Source: DATBGZ01 sp963803115 (GTDB lineage: Bacteria > Actinomycetota > Actinomycetes > Mycobacteriales > Micromonosporaceae). From it: DNA of 64,000 nucleotides. This document shows positions 36,911-46,696 of the stretch, piece by piece. A program made the translations under genes and the position numbers. The DNA is taken from assembly GCA_963803115.1 (NCBI GenBank), contig CAWDLN010000027.1, positions 124,001-188,000 of the forward strand, read 5' to 3'. The number at the start of each line of letters is the position of its first letter. Within the stretch, counting starts at the first letter, position 1. A model generated the notes under the pieces. That model worked only from the letters and a program-made list of their open reading frames with translations, was not told where the DNA came from and searched no databases.

Positions 36911-38353
36911 CTAGGCTTCTGGCCATGGGACGTCGGGCGCGCGATGGAAGGCGATCCCGAGCGCCGTCCAGACCGCCTTCTGCGCCGCAAGACGCTCGCG
37001 CAGGTCCGCCCAGTCGTGCCGGCGGAGGTCCGACCAGCCCAGCTCCGCGCTGACCGCCAATCGCGGCAAGAGCAGGTATTCCGCCTGTTCCATCGTCCGT
37101 ACCGTCTCTGTCCATAGTGGACTTTCAACGCCGAGCACGGCAGATTCGTCCACGTCGGACAGATACGTCGCCGGGTCCCAGTCGTAGGATCGCTCGGTCG
37201 AGATGTGACCCGCCCAGTCATAGCCCCATGGGCTGTCGCCGTCGTACTTCATGTCCAGGTACGTACGGTCCGCCGGCGACATGATGACTCGGTTGCCCCG
37301 CGCCGCCGCGGCCCGCGTGCCGTCACCGTCCTCGCCGGCCACGCCCCAGTACTGCACAACCGTGGAGGGTTGGAGTGGGGCGGCGGCCACCTCGTGCCAG
37401 CCAATTGGCGTCTTTCCATGGCTCGCCACGATCTCCTGCGCGCGGGCCACGATCGTCGAGTAGTCCTCGGGATCCAGGGTCTTAGCCTCGTCGCCGCCGA
37501 TGTGCAGATAGGGGCCGGGCGTGAGCGCGGCGAGCTCTCCGAAGACGTCGTCGAGGAACTGGTACGTGACCTCTTTCGCCACCGCGAGCGAGCTGAACCC
37601 GACGCCGGTGCCCGTGTAGCGATCCGGCGCGATCCCGTCCGCGTTGAGTTCCGCGTAGCTGGCCAGCGCCGAGTTGGTGTGGCCGGGCAGATCGACCTCC
37701 GGCACGACCGTGATGAACCGCTCCGCGGCGTACGCCACGATGTCGCGGTAGTCCGCCTTGGTGTAGTAACCCCCGACTCCGTCGCCGACTTCGGTGCCGG
37801 CGCCGTACTCGGTCAGGCGCGGCCAGGCGTCAATCGCGATCCGCCAGCCCTGGTCGTCGGTGAGGTGCAGGTGCAGGTGGTTGAGTTTGATCAGACCGGC
37901 GTGGTCGATCAACCGCTTCACGTCGGCGACCGGGAAGAAGTGGCGGGCGACGTCGAGCATCACCCCCCGATAGGCGAACCGGGGCCGATCCGTGATCCGG
38001 CCCGCCGGGATGCTCGCGCCGCCCGCGCTAAGTTGCCGCAGCGTCTGTACGGCGTAAAAGAGCCCGGCCGATGTGGCCGCCGTCGCCCGAACCCCCTCCG
38101 GCCGAACGACCAGCGAATACCCCTCGTCGCCGTGCGAGTCCGGGTCGCCGGCCAAAGCGAGCCGGATCACCGGCCGCCGCTCATCCTGCGGGGTGTGCAA
38201 TGGGAAGCCGAAGAGTCCGGCGACGTAGCTCCCCACAGCCTGAGCCGCCTCGTCGGCCATGACCACCGTGGCCGGTCCGAGGCGGAACGCTCCCTCACCC
38301 GGAATGCTCTGCGTTGGGGCCGGCACCACGGCGGCGATCGGGTCGAGTTCCAC
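36911..38353 (-). CDS. GH20 beta-N-acetylhexosaminidase
   Basis: A 480-residue family 20 hexosaminidase cleaving terminal GlcNAc/GalNAc from chitooligosaccharides or glycoconjugates. The N-terminal GH20b domain is followed by the catalytic barrel: GVMLDVARHFFPVADVKRLI, LNHLHLHLTDDQGWRIAIDA, VVPEVDLPGHTNSALASYAE and the catalytic pair in YLHIGGDEAKTLDPEDYSTI (Asp-Glu). Trp residues lining the site are seen in VVQYWGVAGEDGDGTR and PLWTETVRTMEQAEYLLLPR. No signal peptide is apparent, so it may act on imported sugars. The ATG at 38353 follows an operator-like palindrome. Complete and intact. Confidence 0.95.
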   Translation of the reverse strand: MELDPIAAVVPAPTQSIPGEGAFRLGPATVVMADEAAQAVGSYVAGLFGFPLHTPQDERRPVIRLALAGDPDSHGDEGYSLVVRPEGVRATAATSAGLFYAVQTLRQLSAGGASIPAGRITDRPRFAYRGVMLDVARHFFPVADVKRLIDHAGLIKLNHLHLHLTDDQGWRIAIDAWPRLTEYGAGTEVGDGVGGYYTKADYRDIVAYAAERFITVVPEVDLPGHTNSALASYAELNADGIAPDRYTGTGVGFSSLAVAKEVTYQFLDDVFGELAALTPGPYLHIGGDEAKTLDPEDYSTIVARAQEIVASHGKTPIGWHEVAAAPLQPSTVVQYWGVAGEDGDGTRAAAARGNRVIMSPADRTYLDMKYDGDSPWGYDWAGHISTERSYDWDPATYLSDVDESAVLGVESPLWTETVRTMEQAEYLLLPRLAVSAELGWSDLRRHDWADLRERLAAQKAVWTALGIAFHRAPDVPWPEA

Positions 38354-38367
38354 GGGATCATCTTACT

Positions 38368-38382
38368 GTTAAGATTCCTAAC
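38368..38382. promoter_or_regulatory. Palindrome upstream of the GH20 gene
   Basis: GTTAAGATTCCTAAC is an imperfect palindrome (GTTA...TAAC with inner G/C pair) 15 bases before the GH20 start. It resembles half of the TTAGGAA-type sites seen upstream of actinobacterial glycosidase genes, so it may be a sugar-responsive operator. Confidence 0.4.
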
Positions 38383-38426
38383 CACAACGCCCCGCCGGCT
38401 TCTCGGGAATCGTGGTACGGGCGCGG

Positions 38427-39578
38427 TCAGGCGAAGGCGCTGATCCCGGTCAGGCTCCGGCCGATGATCAGGCGTTGGACCTGGCTGGTGCCCTCGTAGA
38501 CGGTCGTGACCCGGGCGTCCCGGAGGTACTTGCCCACGACGAACTCGTCGATGTAGCCGTACCCACCGAAGACCTGCACCGCGTTGTTCGCCGCTCGCAC
38601 GGCCATCTCACTGGCGTAGAGCTTCGCGACCGAGGCCTCGGTCGCGAACGGCTGCCCCCGGTCGATCAGGTCCGCCACCCGCCACACGAGCAGTCGCGCG
38701 GCCTGCGTCTCCACGGCGATGTCCGCGATGAGCTGCTGCACCAACTGAAACGATGCGATCGGCCGACCGAACTGGACCCGCTCCCGCGCGTACGTGACGG
38801 TGGCGTCGAGACAGCCCTGCCCTATCCCGACACACCCGGCGGCCAGAGACATCCGGCCTTTGTCCAAGGTGGACATTGCGATCGCGAAGCCCTGCCCCGG
38901 TTCGCCAAGCCGCCACACATCCGGCACCTCGACCGAGTCGAGCGTGATTTCCGCCGTGGCCTGCCCGCGCAGGCCGAGCTTGCCCTTGATTTCCCGTACG
39001 CCGAAGCCGGGCCGGTCCGTCGGGACCAGAAACGCGGTGATTCCACGCGGCCCAGGTCCGCCGGTACGGGCGAAGATGACCGCGAGCTTGGCCCACGTTC
39101 CATTGGTGATGAACGTCTTGGAGCCGTTGAGCACCCAGAAATCACCCTTGCGTTCCGCCCGGGTCGACAGAGACCCGGCATCGGATCCGGCGCCCGGCTC
39201 GGTTAGTCCGAAGCAGCCGAGCGCGCGGCCGGAACAGAGCTGCGGCAACCATTCCTGCTTCTGCTCGACCGCACCGTAGGTATTGATCGCTTTCGCTACA
39301 AGGCCGAGTGAGACCGAGACGATTCCACGAACCGAGGAATCGCCGCGCCCGAGTTCCTCCATGGCGATGCAGTACGACGCGTGATCCCCGCCGCTGCCGC
39401 CAAACTCCTCGGGGATCGTCATGCCGAGGACGCCGAGATCCGCGAGTTTGGACACGATCGCAAGATCTACGTGTTCAACCCGATCCCATTCCGCGGCGTA
39501 TGGCACGATTTCGCGATCGACGAACTCAGCCGTCACACTCTTGAATGCCAACTGCTCTTCGGTGAGGCCAAGGTCCAC
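38427..39578 (-). CDS. Acyl-CoA dehydrogenase
   Basis: FAD-dependent acyl-CoA dehydrogenase of 383 residues, first step of beta-oxidation or of branched-chain acyl-CoA breakdown. It carries LGMTIPEEFGGSGGDHASYC, CFGLTEPGAGSDAGSLSTRA (FAD/substrate signature), FWVLNGSKTFITNGTWAKLA, and the C-terminal signature VQVFGGYGYIDEFVVGKYLR with the catalytic Glu in VTTVYEGTSQVQRLIIG. I chose the GTG at 39578 (VDLGLTEEQLAFKSVTAEFV) over the upstream in-frame start, as the extra 45 residues have no family content and would cover the operator. It is divergent from tetR and shares the operator at 39589-39607. Confidence 0.94.
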   Translation of the reverse strand: MDLGLTEEQLAFKSVTAEFVDREIVPYAAEWDRVEHVDLAIVSKLADLGVLGMTIPEEFGGSGGDHASYCIAMEELGRGDSSVRGIVSVSLGLVAKAINTYGAVEQKQEWLPQLCSGRALGCFGLTEPGAGSDAGSLSTRAERKGDFWVLNGSKTFITNGTWAKLAVIFARTGGPGPRGITAFLVPTDRPGFGVREIKGKLGLRGQATAEITLDSVEVPDVWRLGEPGQGFAIAMSTLDKGRMSLAAGCVGIGQGCLDATVTYARERVQFGRPIASFQLVQQLIADIAVETQAARLLVWRVADLIDRGQPFATEASVAKLYASEMAVRAANNAVQVFGGYGYIDEFVVGKYLRDARVTTVYEGTSQVQRLIIGRSLTGISAFA

Positions 39579-39588
39579 GACGACCCCT

Positions 39589-39607
39589 AAACTAGCGGTG
39601 TTAGTTT
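39589..39607. promoter_or_regulatory. TetR-type operator O1
   Basis: AAACTAGCGGTGTTAGTTT, a 19-base palindrome with six-base arms, placed between the divergent acyl-CoA dehydrogenase and tetR genes (10 and 51 bases from the two starts). This is the normal position for an autoregulated TetR repressor. Similar sites occur at 46427 and 62201. Confidence 0.7.
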
Positions 39608-39658
39608 TATCCGAGCCACCGTAGCCGGACCAGCGCCCGGGCGCAAAGGAGGTAAGAG

Positions 39659-40318
39659 ATGGTGAGGCCCCGCCAGGCCCTCCTGACCCGCCAACGGATC
39701 GTCGAGGTCGCAACGACCATCATCGATAACGAAGGCCTGGATGCGCTCTCGACGCGGCGGCTCGCGACGGAACTGGAGGTCCGCGCGCCGTCGCTGTACA
39801 ACCACTTCGCGACCAAGGAGGAGATCCTCGACGCGGTCGGGGACGCGATCATCGCCCAGGTCGATCTGTCCATGTTTGGCCGGGATCCGTGGCCGGACGC
39901 CCTTCGCCGGTGGGCGCGTGCCTACCGGGCGGCCCTCGCGGCGCACCCCAACATCGTGCCGTTCCTCGCTCGCGGCCCGGGCCGCCGCCCGGCCGCGCTC
40001 GGCCTAGCCGACGCGGTCTACGGCGGGCTCGTCGAAGCCGGCTGGCCGCCTAGCTACGCGACCCGCATCGGCGCCCTAATGCGCTACCTGGTGACCGGAT
40101 CAACGGTGGGCTCGTTCGCGTCCGGCTTCGTCGACGACCCCGAGTTCTACGGGGAGCGCTACCCGCACCTCGGCGGCGCGCACCGTCTGCGCGAGCACCA
40201 GCGGCAGGTGGACGAGGGCGCCTTCGAGTTGGGCCTGCAGACACTCGTGGAGGGGCTCGAGCGGCAGTTCGTGGAGGTGGCCCAGTCGACGGCTGTGACA
40301 AAGGCGCGCACTCATTGA
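39659..40318 (+). CDS. TetR-family transcriptional regulator
   Basis: A 219-residue repressor. The N-terminal helix-turn-helix is clear: RQRIVEVATTIIDNEGLDAL, STRRLATELEVRAPSLYNHF and ATKEEILDAVGDAIIAQVDL. The C-terminal ligand domain resembles the TetR_C group with two long helices. AAAGGAGG lies six bases before the ATG at 39659. The divergent acyl-CoA dehydrogenase gene and the palindrome between them suggest that it represses the fatty-acid oxidation island and responds to an acyl-CoA or related ligand; the ligand is inferred, not seen. Confidence 0.92.
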   Translation: MVRPRQALLTRQRIVEVATTIIDNEGLDALSTRRLATELEVRAPSLYNHFATKEEILDAVGDAIIAQVDLSMFGRDPWPDALRRWARAYRAALAAHPNIVPFLARGPGRRPAALGLADAVYGGLVEAGWPPSYATRIGALMRYLVTGSTVGSFASGFVDDPEFYGERYPHLGGAHRLREHQRQVDEGAFELGLQTLVEGLERQFVEVAQSTAVTKARTH

Positions 40319-40370
40319 CTCGCCGGTAACAAAACCTATTCTGTTCGTGCGGATGGCGAGAGGCGGAGCG

Positions 40371-40823
40371 ATGAAGGTCTTCGAGTCACTGGACGCGTTG
40401 CGGGCCGCGGTGGGCCAGCACAGCGGCTACAGCGACTGGCATGTGATCACACAGGAACAGATCAACCTCTTCGCCGAGGCCACGGGCGACCACCAGTGGA
40501 TCCATGTCGACCCGGAGCGGGCCGCGTCGGGCCCGTTCGGGACCACGATCGCCCACGGCTACCTGACGCTCTCGCTGATCCCGATGCTCTTCACGGAAGT
40601 GTCCCGAGTGGACGGTGCCCGGATGGGCGTGAACTACGGCTTGAACAAGGTACGGTTCCCCGCCCCCGTCCCGGTCGGCAGCAAGGTGCGCGGCGGGGTC
40701 CTGCTCAAGTCCGTCGACGATGTTCCGGGCGGCGTACAGGTGATCAACGAGGTGACCATCGAGATGGAAGGCAGCGAGAAGCCCGCCTGCATCGCCGAAA
40801 CGGTCTCCCGCATCTACGTGTAG
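40371..40823 (+). CDS. MaoC-like (R)-specific enoyl-CoA hydratase
   Basis: A 150-residue hot-dog-fold hydratase. The catalytic motif INLFAEATGDHQWIHVDPER contains Asp and His of the (R)-hydratase site (D-x-x-x-x-H), followed by GTTIAHGYLTLSLIPMLFTE and MGVNYGLNKVRFPAPVPVGS, all family blocks. The ATG at 40371 is chosen over the upstream in-frame start because GGAG precedes it and the domain begins there. It follows tetR by about 50 bases, possibly on the same transcript, and probably hydrates the enoyl-CoA made by the neighbouring dehydrogenases. Confidence 0.93.
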   Translation: MKVFESLDALRAAVGQHSGYSDWHVITQEQINLFAEATGDHQWIHVDPERAASGPFGTTIAHGYLTLSLIPMLFTEVSRVDGARMGVNYGLNKVRFPAPVPVGSKVRGGVLLKSVDDVPGGVQVINEVTIEMEGSEKPACIAETVSRIYV

Positions 40824-40920
40824 GCCTGGCCACCGCGAGCGAGTCCCGACGTCGCGGCGTGTCCAAACCCGCTGTACACCACAAGATCCGCACGATCATG
40901 ATTTGAAAGCGGACAAATCG

Positions 40921-40952
40921 CGCCGATCATGTCCTGCAAGACATGGTCGGCG
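40921..40952. terminator. Terminator hairpin between convergent genes
   Basis: CGCCGATCATGTC and GACATGGTCGGCG form a 13-base stem with a six-base loop, located between the 3' ends of the MaoC gene and the acyl-CoA dehydrogenase at 40966. Confidence 0.7.
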
Positions 40953-40965
40953 CTGGGGTTAGGAC

Positions 40966-42042
40966 TCACAGGCCCAGGTCGACCAGGCCCGCCAAGATAT
41001 GCCGGTGACGGTCGGCGGTGCCGAAGGCGATCGCGTCGGCCTTAGCCCGTTTGAGGAACAGGTGCGCCGGGTGCTCCCAGGTAAATCCGATGCCGCCGTG
41101 GAGTTGCACGCACTCCTCCGCTGCCTTGACCGCGGCCGGTGAGCTGAACGCCTGCGCCAGGCTCGCCGCGACCGGCAGGTCCGCATCGCCGTCGGCCACA
41201 CACGCGGCGGCGTAGCGGGCCACCGCTCGAACCTGGGTCAGCTCCACCCAGACATCGGCCAGGCGGTGCTTGAGCGCCTGGAAGGAGCCTACTGGTCGGG
41301 CGAACTGGTGCCGGACCTTCAGGTACTCGACGGTCGTGTCGAGGCACCATTCCGACAGACCGAGCTGCTCGGAGGCGAGCAGGGCCGCGCCCGCGGTGAG
41401 AGCGGCGTCGACGGCGGCGGTGCCATTCGCGACGTCAGCGATCCGTTGAGCGGCGGCGCCGTCGAACCGGACATCGGCCAGCGGCCGGGTCAGGTCGAGC
41501 GAGACGACCGGCGTACGGACGACCGCGTCCGCCGTGGCGTCAACCAGGTAGAGCCCGTCGCCGGTCGGCACGACCAGCAGCGTGGCCGCTAAAGCGTCGG
41601 CGACACCAGCGACCGCACCGGAGAGACGACCGTCCACTGTAGATACTTGCGGCAGCGGTCCTCCGGCGAAGGGCACCGTGAGCACGGCGATGCTCTCCCC
41701 GGCCGCGAGCTTGGCCAGCGGGTCCGCCGCCTCACAGGCGAGCAGCGCAGTGGTTGCCACGACCGCACTGGACAAGAACGGTACCGGCGACACGGCTCGG
41801 CCAAGCTCCTCCAGAACCACGGCGGTCTCGCACAAGCTGGCACCGCCGCCGCCGAAACGCTCAGGAATCGCCATGCCCGCCAGTCCCATCTCGCCGGCGA
41901 GCGTGCGCCAGAGGCCCTGGTTGTAGGGCTCACCGGACTCGATGTTCGCGAGCACGCGACTCACGGGGCTGCGCTGGGCGAGCATGTCGCGGACGCTCGC
42001 GCGCAGCTCGTTCTCGACGTCGCTGTAGAGGAGGTTGATCAT
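40966..42042 (-). CDS. Acyl-CoA dehydrogenase, probable non-catalytic subunit
   Basis: A 358-residue acyl-CoA dehydrogenase fold: MGLAGMAIPERFGGGGASLC, FQALKHRLADVWVELTQVRA and VQLHGGIGFTWEHPAHLFLK. The C-terminal region that normally supplies the catalytic Glu reads FLKRAKADAIAFGTADRHRH, with no Glu in that place. It overlaps the stop of the gene before it by four bases (ATGA, 42039-42042), so the two are translationally coupled. In actinobacteria such pairs form alpha2-beta2 dehydrogenases (for example the steroid-side-chain ChsE enzymes), in which only one chain is catalytic. The ATG at 42042 is used; an in-frame start at 42060 is unlikely. Confidence 0.88.
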   Translation of the reverse strand: MINLLYSDVENELRASVRDMLAQRSPVSRVLANIESGEPYNQGLWRTLAGEMGLAGMAIPERFGGGGASLCETAVVLEELGRAVSPVPFLSSAVVATTALLACEAADPLAKLAAGESIAVLTVPFAGGPLPQVSTVDGRLSGAVAGVADALAATLLVVPTGDGLYLVDATADAVVRTPVVSLDLTRPLADVRFDGAAAQRIADVANGTAAVDAALTAGAALLASEQLGLSEWCLDTTVEYLKVRHQFARPVGSFQALKHRLADVWVELTQVRAVARYAAACVADGDADLPVAASLAQAFSSPAAVKAAEECVQLHGGIGFTWEHPAHLFLKRAKADAIAFGTADRHRHILAGLVDLGL

Positions 42043-43226
42043 TTGCTCAGGTCCTTCCACGGCACGTCGACATCGACCCGCGGCTCGGACGGCAGCCCGA
42101 GCACGCGCTCGGCCACGATGTTGCGCAGGATCTCCGAGGTGCCGCCCTCGATGGAGTTGCCCTTCGCCCGTAGGTATCGGAATCCCGCCGAGCGACCGAA
42201 CATGTCCACTTCGGTGGGACGGCGCATCGTCCAGTCGTCGTAGCGGAGGCCCGCAGCGCCGGATAGCTCGAGCTCCACACCCGTGATCTCCTGATTGAGC
42301 CGGGCGAACGTGAGCTTCTGGGCCGACCCCTCGGGCCCCGGGTTCCCGGCGGATAGCTGCTGACGCAGGCGTTCACCGGCGAGTCGGGCCGCTTCGGCGG
42401 CGACCCACAGCCTCAGCACGGTGTCCTGAGCACCCGCGGTGCGCACCTCGGCCTGATTGCGCCACAGGCGGGTCAGACCCCCGATCATGCCGCCCTCGCG
42501 GGGCAGCGACCCGCCGCCGATGGCGACCCGCTCGTTCATCAGGGTTGTCTGCGCGACCCGCCAGCCCTCGCCGACATCGCCCAGGCGCAGGCTGTCGGGG
42601 ATTCGCACGTCGGTCAGGAAAACCTCGTTGAACTCCGCCTCTCCCGTGAGCTGGCGCAGCGGCCGCACCTCGACGCCGGGGGCCTTCATGTCGCACAGAA
42701 AGTACGTCATGCCCCGGTGCTTGGGCACGTCCGGGTTGGAGCGGGTGACCAGGATGGCCCAGTCTGCCTCGTGTGCCAAGGAGGTCCAGACCTTCTGTCC
42801 ACTGACGACCCACGTGTCCCCGTCGAGGACCGCCCGGGTACCGAGGTTGGCCAGGTCGGATCCCGCACCGGGCTCAGAGAAGAGCTGGCACCACACCTCG
42901 GCACCCGTCCACAGTGGACGAAGGAACCGCCGCTTCTGCTCGTCCGTACCGTGGCGCAGGATGGTCGGCGCGGCCATGCCCAGACCGATGCCGTTCAGGC
43001 GTGGGTTGTTGTCGGGAGCCCCGGCGGCGTAAAACGCCTTGTCCACCACGGGTTGCAGCGACCGGGGCGCGTCGAGGCCGCCTAGCCCGACCGGGAAGTG
43101 GACCCAGGCCAGGCCCGCGTCGAACCGAGCCTGGAGGAACTGCAGCCGGTCCATGCTGGCCGGTGGGTGCGTGGCGAGGAAGTCGCGAAGCCGCGTCTCG
43201 ATCCCGGCCGCATCCAGGTCAGCCAC
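42039..43226 (-). CDS. Acyl-CoA dehydrogenase, probable catalytic subunit
   Basis: A dehydrogenase of about 395 residues with the full set of signatures: QLFSEPGAGSDLANLGTRAV, WVVSGQKVWTSLAHEADWAI, HRGMTYFLCDMKAPGVEVRP, and a C-terminal YLRAKGNSIEGGTSEILRNI with the catalytic Glu. It precedes the non-catalytic partner, with which it overlaps by ATGA, and itself overlaps the upstream SDR gene by eight bases if the GTG at 43226 is used (17 if 43235). Three overlapping genes strongly suggest one operon. Substrates could be branched, cyclic or steroid-derived acyl-CoAs; this is inferred from the pair architecture. Confidence 0.92.
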   Translation of the reverse strand: MADLDAAGIETRLRDFLATHPPASMDRLQFLQARFDAGLAWVHFPVGLGGLDAPRSLQPVVDKAFYAAGAPDNNPRLNGIGLGMAAPTILRHGTDEQKRRFLRPLWTGAEVWCQLFSEPGAGSDLANLGTRAVLDGDTWVVSGQKVWTSLAHEADWAILVTRSNPDVPKHRGMTYFLCDMKAPGVEVRPLRQLTGEAEFNEVFLTDVRIPDSLRLGDVGEGWRVAQTTLMNERVAIGGGSLPREGGMIGGLTRLWRNQAEVRTAGAQDTVLRLWVAAEAARLAGERLRQQLSAGNPGPEGSAQKLTFARLNQEITGVELELSGAAGLRYDDWTMRRPTEVDMFGRSAGFRYLRAKGNSIEGGTSEILRNIVAERVLGLPSEPRVDVDVPWKDLSK

Positions 43227-43971
43227 GGGGACCACCGGCGACGTACAGGACCTGGCCCGACACGAAGCCGGCGCCCTCGCTCACCAGGAACGAGACCGCG
43301 TTGGCGATGTCCTCCGGCTGGCCCACACGGCGCACCGGGATCTGCGCCGCTGCACCCTCCTTGAAGGCTTCGAAGTCAACCCCCATGCGGGCCGCTGTGG
43401 CCGCGGTCATCTCGGTGGCGATGAACCCAGGAGCGATGGCGTTCGCGGTCACACCGAACGGTCCAAGTTCGATCGCGAGGGTCTTGGCCAGTCCCTGTAG
43501 CCCGGCCTTCGCCGCGGAGTAGTTGGCCTGGCCGCGGTTGCCCAGCGCCGAGGTCGAGGAAAGGTTGACGATGCGGCCCCAGCTCTGGTCGACCATGTGC
43601 TTCTGGCATGCGCGGCTCATCAGGAACGCGCCGCGCAGGTGCACGGCCATCACGGTTTCCCAGTCGTCATCGGTCATCTTGAAGAGCAGGTTGTCCCGGA
43701 TGACCCCGGCGTTGTTGACCAGGACAGCCGGCGGGCCCAACTCGGCGGCGATCCGTTCGACCGCGGCCGTGACGGCGGCGGCGTCCGAGACATCCGCACC
43801 CACGGCAAGCGCCTTTCCGCCGGCCGCCGTGATGCGCTCGACCGTGTCCTTGCACGAGGCCTCTTCGAGGTCGAGCACAGCGACCGCGAAGCCGTCCGCG
43901 GCCAACTTGACCGAGACGGCGGCGCCGATCCCGCGAGCACCGCCGGTGACGACCGCAACCTTTCCAGACAT
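43219..43971 (-). CDS. Short-chain dehydrogenase/reductase (FabG-like)
   Basis: A 250-residue NAD(P)-dependent SDR, likely a 3-hydroxyacyl-CoA or 3-oxoacyl dehydrogenase for the pathway. The Rossmann motif VAVVTGGARGIGAAVSVKLA, VLVNNAGVIRDNLLFKMTDD, the catalytic Ser in RIVNLSSTSALGN and Tyr/Lys in QANYSAAKAGLQGLAKTLAI are present, ending with FLVSEGAGFVSGQVLYVAGG. It is complete and first of the three overlapping genes down to 40966. The 47-base gap to the next upstream gene leaves room for a promoter. Confidence 0.94.
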   Translation of the reverse strand: MSGKVAVVTGGARGIGAAVSVKLAADGFAVAVLDLEEASCKDTVERITAAGGKALAVGADVSDAAAVTAAVERIAAELGPPAVLVNNAGVIRDNLLFKMTDDDWETVMAVHLRGAFLMSRACQKHMVDQSWGRIVNLSSTSALGNRGQANYSAAKAGLQGLAKTLAIELGPFGVTANAIAPGFIATEMTAATAARMGVDFEAFKEGAAAQIPVRRVGQPEDIANAVSFLVSEGAGFVSGQVLYVAGGPRG

Positions 43972-44018
43972 ATAGCTACTCCTCTATGAATGACCACTGT
44001 GGAGAGTCACGCCGCCTA

Positions 44019-45234
<1,216 letters not shown>

Positions 45235-45282
45235 CGTTCCCGCCTCTCCCTGGCTCGGCCTGGCTCGCAACGCACCTGCTGC

Positions 45283-46110
45283 TCAGTGTGCGGCCCGGTA
45301 TTCCTGGAGCTTGGCCCAGGTCCGGCGCATTCCGTTGAGCCAACGATCCCGGTCACTCGCCCGACGCTGTTCGTACTCGGCGACCTGCGGGTGCGGCAGG
45401 ATCAGGAACCGCCCCTCCGACCACGCGGCCACCACCGCATCGGCGACCTCGGAGGTCTGAATGAAACCGCCCGCGGCCATCACCGCGGAGTCTGCGCCGA
45501 ACTCGGCGGTCATCGCCGTATGCACGCCCTGAGGGCAAAGGCAGGAGACATTGATCCCGGCATCACCGTGTTGGATGGCAAGCCATTCGGCGAGCGCCAC
45601 CGAGCCGTGCTTGGTGGCCGAGTACGGGGCGGCATCCATCTCGGTGAGCAGCCCAGCCGCCGACGCAGTGATCATGAGGTGACCGCTGCCTCGAGCGAGC
45701 ATCAACGGGAGTACGTGGCGGGCCACGTAAACGTGGGCGAGGACGTGCACCCGAAACGTCGCATCCCAGCTGGCGTTATCGCCCAGTCCCGGACTACCGG
45801 CGATGCCGGCATTGGAGCACCGAATGTCGATCGGCCCAACCTCGCGGTCGATGCGTTCCGCCGTCGCCCGGACCGCGTCCTCGTCAGTGACGTCGAGGGC
45901 GATCCCCACGCCACCGGGGATTCCGGCCGCCACCGTCTGGGCACCGGCGGCATCCCGATCGGCTACCACCACCGCCCGCGCTCCTTCGGCCGCGAGGCGC
46001 TCGGCGAGGGCCCGCCCGATCCCACTCGCTCCGCCCGTGACGACCGCAACCGCTCCTTCCAATCGCGTGACGCGTCCTGGTGAACTCGCGCTGCGCGGTG
46101 TCTCGGACAT
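45283..46110 (-). CDS. Short-chain dehydrogenase/reductase
   Basis: A 275-residue SDR. The cofactor motif VAVVTGGASGIGRALAERLA is followed by ALDVTDEDAVRATAERIDRE, IRCSNAGIAGSPGLGDNASW, HLMITASAAGLLTEMDAAPY (the Ser region), and YSATKHGSVALAEWLAIQHG (Tyr and Lys). The ATG at 46110 follows GAGGAG, so it is preferred over the long in-frame upstream extension, which would run through promoter sequence. It is likely first in the minus-strand fatty-acid island; the operator-like site O2 lies about 320 bases upstream. Confidence 0.93.
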   Translation of the reverse strand: MSETPRSASSPGRVTRLEGAVAVVTGGASGIGRALAERLAAEGARAVVVADRDAAGAQTVAAGIPGGVGIALDVTDEDAVRATAERIDREVGPIDIRCSNAGIAGSPGLGDNASWDATFRVHVLAHVYVARHVLPLMLARGSGHLMITASAAGLLTEMDAAPYSATKHGSVALAEWLAIQHGDAGINVSCLCPQGVHTAMTAEFGADSAVMAAGGFIQTSEVADAVVAAWSEGRFLILPHPQVAEYEQRRASDRDRWLNGMRRTWAKLQEYRAAH

Positions 46111-46629
46111 GCGTCTCCTCGAAGAACGACTGAGCGAACCGGCCAGTAACATGCACCCGAGGTGCAATATAGTGCGCGCTGGTCGACGCCGGGAAGTGTG
46201 AGGTATTCGATCGATGGGCAGGATCGATCGGATGGGCCGGCGCACGACGCACCGGCCCACCACTCACCACATCGGACACTCCCTGGCCACATGAATGAGT
46301 GCCCGTGTTGTCGCGGCGACGCATACCGCGACAAGCCCGGCGCAATGCCCACCGCCGGCCGTCCGATGCCGTGAGGGTGCATCCTGACGGGACGGCGGCG
46401 GGACAGACTTACGACGGTAGTTAACAAACTAACGGTGATAGTCCCGCCGCACCAGCCCTCTCTGCCAGCCACTACCCGCGGGGCGGTCAGATTCTCCACC
46501 GGCGTCGAGTGAGTGATCGGTCACGCCGGCGCTCGCTTCCCAGAGAGTGTCGGCTCCGCTACCGTCGAGCACGGCCCTCGCGGCCCGCCCGGATCGCCCT
46601 GCTCCATGGTCCCGGCATGACACGTCAGT
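46111..46629. other. Non-coding gap upstream of the acyl-CoA island
   Basis: About 520 bases with only short unconvincing ORFs. It holds the TetR-operator-like site at 46427-46445 and presumably the promoter of the SDR gene at 46110. Confidence 0.45.
46427..46445. promoter_or_regulatory. TetR-type operator-like site O2
   Basis: AAACTAACGGTGATAGTCC keeps the AAACTAAC half and the TAGT of the other half at the same spacing as O1 and O3 (AAACTAAC-n5-TAGT). It lies in the intergenic region upstream of the SDR gene, so it may place the minus-strand operon under the same TetR. Confidence 0.45.
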
Positions 46630-46660
46630 GGGCCCGGCTCATCGGCCAGCAGCCGGGCCC
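46630..46660. terminator. GC-rich hairpin
   Basis: GGGCCCGGCT and AGCCGGGCCC form a perfect ten-base stem with an 11-base loop, downstream of the TIGR03943 gene. It is a possible terminator, probably acting with the smaller hairpin at 46673-46696. Confidence 0.55.
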
Positions 46661-46672
46661 ATTGATCTGGAG

Positions 46673-46696
46673 GCTTGTCCACAATGGACGACAAGC
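46673..46696. terminator. Hairpin directly after the TIGR03943 gene
   Basis: GCTTGTC...GACAAGC pairs around an exact TCCACAATGGA (46678-46688). The sequence TTGTCCACA (46675-46683) is also an exact match to the Streptomyces DnaA-box consensus. Confidence 0.45.

Noticed and set aside
46675..46683. Replication origin suggested by the DnaA-box match TTGTCCACA
   Set aside because: A single exact box without a cluster, AT-rich region or dnaA/dnaN genes; the match is better explained by the dispersed TCCANNNTGGA motif.
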